From: Bacteroidota bacterium
GTDB lineage: Bacteria; Bacteroidota; Ignavibacteria; Ignavibacteriales; Melioribacteraceae
Assembly: GCA_023381535.1 (NCBI GenBank)
Contig: JAMCSN010000033.1
Location: 1 to 28,399, forward strand
Direction: 5' to 3'
Length of the DNA stretch: 28,399 bases
In this document: positions 23,758 through 28,399 of the stretch, one piece after another
Position numbering within the stretch: position 1 is the stretch's first letter
How the letters are laid out: each line of letters opens with the position of its first letter
Notes under the pieces: model-generated
What the model was told of the DNA's origin: nothing
Seen by the model: the letters and a program-made list of their open reading frames with translations, nothing else
The model's database searches: none
Translations under genes and position numbers: made by a program

Positions 23758-25077
23758 TTAGTCCTGGCGAAGATTGTTGAGTGCTTCAAATAATAAATTG
23801 GCTATTATTTCACCGCCCTCAGAATTAAAATGTACATAGTCTCTAAACGCTAGCGGTGGCGCGGCGTTTACCCAGGAATACATTGAGTTATCACCGCCCA
23901 TCACTTCCCAAAGATTCCAGTAAGCAATGCCGGTTTTCTCAACAATTCTTTTTTGAATATCAATTAGAAAAGGAATATCGGGATTCGTCATGAATCGACT
24001 TCCTCTTTTCATTGTTTTGTCGCCAACCCCAACAAGCAGAAAACTGGTATGGGGAAAGGCTTTCTTCAGTTTCTCAATAACTTCTTCCATTTTGTTTTCA
24101 TAAAGAATGTATGCAGACCTATCGGCAAAAGAAACATTCGCACCGAAATTAAGAATGATGAGATTGTAGTTAACAAACTGGTTGTACTCTTTATAAGTAT
24201 CGGATGAAATATCAAGAAGCGATACACCGGAGTTTCCTCTCATGGAAAAATTATCAACATAAACACCATAGCCAGCCGATTCCAAACTTGTGCTATACAT
24301 GTAAGGAGCTTTACCAGAGATAAATTTGATTCTCACCTTTGTGACTTTCCTCTTTGCATCCAATATAAGTTGCTTTACTCCTGTGCCATTCTCAAGATTA
24401 ATCTCAATGGGTTGATCATTATCAAATGCATATTCAATTGTCGAAGTTCTATCCGCGTTACTGTACAACAACCTAACGAGTCCAAAAGAGCTGACATTAT
24501 CAAAAACTCTTGAAGCTTCATATTGTACCCAACTTCCCGGTTTGGGGACACAAACGGTGCCATTCATTCCAAGAGGGTACTGTTCCCTATCTCCAGAGAC
24601 TATTGAAGCATAAGTCCAGTTATCGGAGTATGTTTGAGTTACTGTTCTTTTCATTCTACTATCATCTGCAACAATGGACAGCATACCAACACCGTTACCA
24701 CCGTATTTCATCTGAAACTTGTTACGGAGATACTCGGTAATAACGTCCCCCATGATTAACGAATCTCCATAATGTGCAATACGCACTTTTTCGTTTTTCG
24801 AATTCTTTAACGCCTCGATAAAATATTTCATCTGTTCCAAATTACCTGTAATCGGAACGTACTTACCAATCTTCTGATACTGTGTGAATTCAAGACCGTC
24901 TGTAACAGCAAAATTAAAACCAGCATAGTTCATTTTAGAATTTACAATAAGCATACGAAAACTATTGTTTTGGGAATGACAAAAAGTAAATGATTCTCTT
25001 GTAACCAAATGCGTTGCTAACCATGCCGAACAAATAATCGATAAGTAAAAGAATATGGATATGTATTTGTTCAACAT
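23758..25077 (-). CDS. SGNH/GDSL-family hydrolase or acyltransferase with inserted beta domain
   Basis: Exported or membrane-anchored enzyme of 439 residues with an N-terminal hydrophobic leader (about 4-24). The SGNH blocks are readable: block I HYGDSLIMGD with D105-S106, a GxN-type block ILNFGANVS, and the D413-xx-H416 pair in RDYVHFNSEGG. Between block I and the GAN block about 200 residues form a beta-rich insert (FGLVRLLYSNADRTSTIEYA). This arrangement recalls Ape1/PatB-type glycan O-acetylesterases, in which a CBM35-like domain interrupts the SGNH core. It probably adds or removes acyl groups on the exported glycan. I choose ATG 25077 (with AAGGA upstream) over TTG 25080. It follows the export-pore gene by 64 bases on the same strand. 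Confidence 0.8.
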   Translation of the reverse strand: MLNKYISIFFYLSIICSAWLATHLVTRESFTFCHSQNNSFRMLIVNSKMNYAGFNFAVTDGLEFTQYQKIGKYVPITGNLEQMKYFIEALKNSKNEKVRIAHYGDSLIMGDVITEYLRNKFQMKYGGNGVGMLSIVADDSRMKRTVTQTYSDNWTYASIVSGDREQYPLGMNGTVCVPKPGSWVQYEASRVFDNVSSFGLVRLLYSNADRTSTIEYAFDNDQPIEINLENGTGVKQLILDAKRKVTKVRIKFISGKAPYMYSTSLESAGYGVYVDNFSMRGNSGVSLLDISSDTYKEYNQFVNYNLIILNFGANVSFADRSAYILYENKMEEVIEKLKKAFPHTSFLLVGVGDKTMKRGSRFMTNPDIPFLIDIQKRIVEKTGIAYWNLWEVMGGDNSMYSWVNAAPPLAFRDYVHFNSEGGEIIANLLFEALNNLRQD

Positions 25078-25141
25078 CAACTAATTTCCTTCCTATATAA
25101 AAAAGCTTTTAGTGACATAGGAGTTCAACGGATTTGTAAAA

Positions 25142-28100
25142 TTAAAACACACCCCAGTAAGCATAAACTGAGGCAGACAAACTTTTGTAACTCGAGTCAT
25201 ATCTGAAACTGTTGCCGTAACCGACACGACCGGTAATTGCAAGAGAACTGAACAAATTATAAGTCGCCTCACCATATATCTCACTGATAATAAAATCAAC
25301 TGCTGGTACATAACCAATCTTTCCGCCAACTCTGACTTTTAAACGTTTTTCAGGAAACCATTTCCATTCTGCCCAAAGACTATGCGACTCAAAATTCTTA
25401 GGCGAATAATAGATCGGAGAAACAAAAGCATAATTCGTGAAGTAGTATTCATATCCAATCATGCTGTAATCAAAGAATCTCTTTCCAAATCTAAGCTGCA
25501 AATCATTGCCTTCATTTCCATCACTGATTCTATAATAATTATATGATCCGGAAAATCTTATACGGTTCTTATAATCATAGTAGCCAGTAAATCTAATCAT
25601 GTCGGCTGAAAATCTATTGTAAAGTAACTGGGGCGAATAGAAAAAAACTCTTGCATCATTATTTTCGTAAGATAGTTGAAGCATAAGTTCTTCCGGTCGT
25701 TCATATTTGAACATGCCATCATAAATTTTTCTATCAGTCTCGCCCATCGGTCGAAGAATTCCATAGCTGCCAGCCAAAGACAAATACTTGGAGAAAAAGA
25801 TTGTCGCTATTCCTTTAAGCTGAGTTAGATTCATATTAGTCAATGAATTGCTAATTGTTACTCTTGACCAGGAGGCACCCAAAGCGAGAAAACCAATAAA
25901 TCCAGCATCGGCTCTTATACCGTAATCATATCGTTTCAAGTCCTGATTATCTTTGTAATAGGAAGAAAACGGTGATACACCAATATTCGTCGGCAAGAAA
26001 TAACTCAACACACTACCAATGCTCGTTAATCCGCGCCGGAATCCATAAGGCGGCAACCAGCCAATGCGCTGCTTTACAATTCTAGTTTCGGAAGTATCAA
26101 CAGAAGATTGAAGAATATCTTTGTACATATCTTCTGCTCTGCTGTACCTTTCCTGAAGCACATAAGAATCTCCCAAAGATAAACGTGAATCGTTCAATTC
26201 TTTTTGAAAACCGAAATCAGTAATACTTCTTTGGTACTTCTCAATTAATTCCCGAGCATCATCCGGTTTATTATTTTGAATAAGAGCATTAGCAAGATAG
26301 AGTCTTCTCTGCATCAATCCCTTTAAGATATCGGGGTTAGTAGTTGAACTACCAACTTCATTCAGGATACTATTTGCTTTGTCGAAATCTTTGTTTTTTA
26401 TGTAAGCTTCGCCGTTGTACACTAAGCGTTGATACAATTCATCTTTTTGTTTTTCATCATCAGACTTCTTCAAAAGATCATGGTAAATGATATCGGCTTT
26501 TGCCGGTTCATCAGTCATACTATAGGCGTCCGCTAAAAACAACTGCGCAACGTCATCATCAGGCTTCATTTTACTAAGGTTTTCCAGTTCTTGAACGGCT
26601 TTTGCTGTATCCTTATTGTAGTAGTAATTCTTCGCGCGCTGAAGAGCAATTTTATAATCGAATCCGCCTGCTAATATCTTATCGTAAGCATCTATTGCTT
26701 TGTTGTAATGTTTTGCGCATGAAGCTACCTCGGCATATTCCTTCAATTCATCAGTCGTCAAAGCCGTGCGTTTGGATTTATATTCTTCGTACTTGTCAAA
26801 CGCTTCATCGCACTTTCCCTGTTCAGCTAATTTTCCCGCTTCTGATCTCAATGCGAAAACTTGTGACTCTTCGTAAGCGGAAAGATGAAGTTGATAATTG
26901 CTTTGAGCAGTCTGAACCTCAGGATTTTGCGGAGCCACTTGAGCTGCTATATCCAAATACTTTTTCGCTTCCGAGAAATCTTTTTTCCATGAATAAACAG
27001 TAACCAGTGCTAATAAAGTAGGTATATCATTGGGCCGGACTTTAATCACTGAAAGTAAATCACTTTCAGCCGTATTGATATCTTGAGTTGTCCACGCTCC
27101 AATTTGTCCACGCAATAGTCTGTAATCGAGATTTTCAGGATCCTTAGCCAAAAGGATATTAATCTGCTTAATAGCTTTTTCCCATTCATAATTATATGCA
27201 AGATATTTAGCGTACATGAATCTCGCATCTTGGTCCTTGTCATCCGGTTGATCTTGCAAATACTCATTTAACACTTCCGTAGCGTTATCGTAGTAATACA
27301 AATTTGCATAAGCGGCAGCTAATTTCATCACCGACTCTTTATCGGAAGGATTTTCTTTTATCTTTCCAGTGTAAAGTAAAACGTCACGATTGAAAGTACT
27401 ATCGCGATAACTAGTAACGGTATTCCACAATGATTTGTATTTATCATCTTCGGAATGTTTGGGGGTCAGATACTGCAGCTGCTGATAAGCTTCTTCATAG
27501 CGATTCGCACCGATTAATTCGTTCACTAACTTAAAACGAAGTTCATCATCATCCGGATTCTTGTTCAACAAGCGATAGTATCTATCAATGGGATATTCAA
27601 CTCGTTCAAAAGCTCTGCCTTGAAAAAGAGTCAAATAACCTTGCCGTTTTGCTAGGTCCAGCCCATCTTCGGCTTCTTTGAAATACGGTTTGAAACCAAG
27701 AGAAGTAGTGAAAGCATCGAGCGCAACTTTATTTTTGCCAAGCCACAAAGTGAAATAACCGTATCTGCTCCAGAGCCGCCAGTCATCAGGATATCTTCCT
27801 ACAAATTTTTTTAAAATTCTTTCACCTTTGATGATTGAACCCGTCTTCGCAAGAATTTCGGTGTACCTAATAATTTCGTCAGGCGAGGCATTATCGTCGC
27901 GTTTCAAATATTCATCGTACCAATATTCGGCATCGCTCCATTCTTCAAGCCAGCGGTAGCATTTGCCAATCTCCAAATATGTAAATGCTCTTTTCGGATC
28001 GACTGCCAAATCTCTTTTCAATCCGTCAATTCTTTTATAAAGCAACTCATGCCATGTAGAGATTACCCGGTTTAAATCTTTTCTTATAACTTGGTTTTTG

Positions 28101-28369
28101 GGGTCCAATCTTACAGCTCTTCTGAGATCAAGAACCGAGTATTGGTATTGAATCATTTTCTCGTAGCAAAGACCTCTGGTGTGATAGCCATCGGCGAGAT
28201 GCGGGTTGGCAGTGATATACTTATTCAGTTGATCAACAGCTTCTGCAAACCTTCCTCCATTAATTAAAATCCGAGCCTGCCGCTTCCAGATGTCAGATTT
28301 GTTTTGGGCTTGAGAGGTTATTGAAAATATTATAAGTAGTAGTAAAAATATTTTCAAATGAAATTTCAT
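25142..28369 (-). CDS. TPR plus outer-membrane beta-barrel protein, exopolysaccharide export pore candidate
   Basis: A 1075-residue envelope protein. A signal peptide (1-22, ending TSQAQ) is followed by a long TPR superhelix at about 25-765 (for example ILINGGRFAEAVDQLNKYI, AVRLDPKN, AKYLAYNYEWEKAIKQINIL). The last 300 residues have alternating aromatic beta strands (GIRADAGFIGFLALGASWSRV, LSLAGSYG) and end in an outer-membrane-type strand SASVYAYWGVF with terminal Phe. TPR then barrel is the layout of PgaA and BcsC, which guide a glycan across the periplasm and outer membrane. The barrel is short enough to be YaiO-like too. The start is the ATG at 28369 (a TTG lies at 28372); its ribosome site is poor. 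It is the first gene of the exopolysaccharide cluster in the window; further genes may lie beyond 28399. Confidence 0.82.
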   Translation of the reverse strand: MKFHLKIFLLLLIIFSITSQAQNKSDIWKRQARILINGGRFAEAVDQLNKYITANPHLADGYHTRGLCYEKMIQYQYSVLDLRRAVRLDPKNQVIRKDLNRVISTWHELLYKRIDGLKRDLAVDPKRAFTYLEIGKCYRWLEEWSDAEYWYDEYLKRDDNASPDEIIRYTEILAKTGSIIKGERILKKFVGRYPDDWRLWSRYGYFTLWLGKNKVALDAFTTSLGFKPYFKEAEDGLDLAKRQGYLTLFQGRAFERVEYPIDRYYRLLNKNPDDDELRFKLVNELIGANRYEEAYQQLQYLTPKHSEDDKYKSLWNTVTSYRDSTFNRDVLLYTGKIKENPSDKESVMKLAAAYANLYYYDNATEVLNEYLQDQPDDKDQDARFMYAKYLAYNYEWEKAIKQINILLAKDPENLDYRLLRGQIGAWTTQDINTAESDLLSVIKVRPNDIPTLLALVTVYSWKKDFSEAKKYLDIAAQVAPQNPEVQTAQSNYQLHLSAYEESQVFALRSEAGKLAEQGKCDEAFDKYEEYKSKRTALTTDELKEYAEVASCAKHYNKAIDAYDKILAGGFDYKIALQRAKNYYYNKDTAKAVQELENLSKMKPDDDVAQLFLADAYSMTDEPAKADIIYHDLLKKSDDEKQKDELYQRLVYNGEAYIKNKDFDKANSILNEVGSSTTNPDILKGLMQRRLYLANALIQNNKPDDARELIEKYQRSITDFGFQKELNDSRLSLGDSYVLQERYSRAEDMYKDILQSSVDTSETRIVKQRIGWLPPYGFRRGLTSIGSVLSYFLPTNIGVSPFSSYYKDNQDLKRYDYGIRADAGFIGFLALGASWSRVTISNSLTNMNLTQLKGIATIFFSKYLSLAGSYGILRPMGETDRKIYDGMFKYERPEELMLQLSYENNDARVFFYSPQLLYNRFSADMIRFTGYYDYKNRIRFSGSYNYYRISDGNEGNDLQLRFGKRFFDYSMIGYEYYFTNYAFVSPIYYSPKNFESHSLWAEWKWFPEKRLKVRVGGKIGYVPAVDFIISEIYGEATYNLFSSLAITGRVGYGNSFRYDSSYKSLSASVYAYWGVF

Positions 28370-28399
28370 CAACCAATATATTTATTCAAGGGCTGATAG

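Noticed and set aside
1..28399. CRISPR array, tRNA or rRNA genes
   Set aside because: No regularly spaced short direct repeats, cloverleaf patterns with conserved TTCGA-type arms, or rRNA-like stretches were recognised in the non-coding parts.

Overview
The window looks like a chromosomal piece of a low-GC member of the Ignavibacteria (Bacteroidota/Chlorobi side). The main reason is the 1525-residue surface protein at 3362-7939. It ends in a type A sorting tail with the 'NYPNPFNPSTKIRYS' signature, which marks cargo of the type IX secretion system (T9SS) and is very common in that group. A SusC-like receptor fragment and many Bacteroidota-style envelope proteins agree. The taxonomic call is an inference from protein style. 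I recognise no rRNA, tRNA, CRISPR array, phage or complete IS element.

Layout. (1) 72-2131, minus strand: a TonB-dependent receptor cut off right after its plug domain close to the window edge, and an NAD-dependent sugar epimerase. (2) 2132-3361: a divergent intergenic region with a 21-bp dyad, a small predicted exported protein of unknown function, and a 98-bp MITE-like element with 12-bp perfect terminal inverted repeats and matching 4-bp flanks. (3) 3362-7939, plus strand: a very large T9SS-exported protein with four short N-terminal NxDQYxF repeats, a beta-sandwich domain, four complete von Willebrand A (vWA) domains and the sorting tail, followed by a strong hairpin. (4) 8086-10828, minus strand: a tightly overlapped wbpB-wbpD-wbpE-like set for a diacetamido-uronic acid sugar nucleotide (surface glycan). 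(5) 10939-14170, plus strand: a POT-like transporter, then N-carbamoylputrescine amidase and agmatine deiminase, i.e. agmatine to putrescine. (6) 14181-15088, minus strand: a YjbQ-family protein and an Ogt-type DNA alkyltransferase. (7) 15138-19543, minus strand: a soluble five-PAS hybrid sensor protein whose ATPase domain looks dead but whose receiver looks intact, next to a fibronectin-III lipoprotein-like protein. (8) 19734-28369, minus strand: a five-gene exopolysaccharide module made of a TPR plus beta-barrel outer-membrane protein, an SGNH hydrolase, a processive family 2 glycosyltransferase, a small one-helix protein and a membrane-anchored deacetylase-fold protein lacking its metal ligands.

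How the genes may work together. The best candidate for an undescribed system is region 8. Its parts match the logic of synthase-dependent exopolysaccharide machines (PgaA/B/C, BcsA/C): a synthase in the inner membrane, a periplasmic modifying or binding enzyme, and a TPR-barrel export pore. The deacetylase slot is filled by a degenerate protein, while an SGNH esterase or acyltransferase-like enzyme is added. Regions 4 and 8 both point to heavy investment in surface glycans. Calls rest on reading motifs by eye. No database search, structure prediction or statistics was run.
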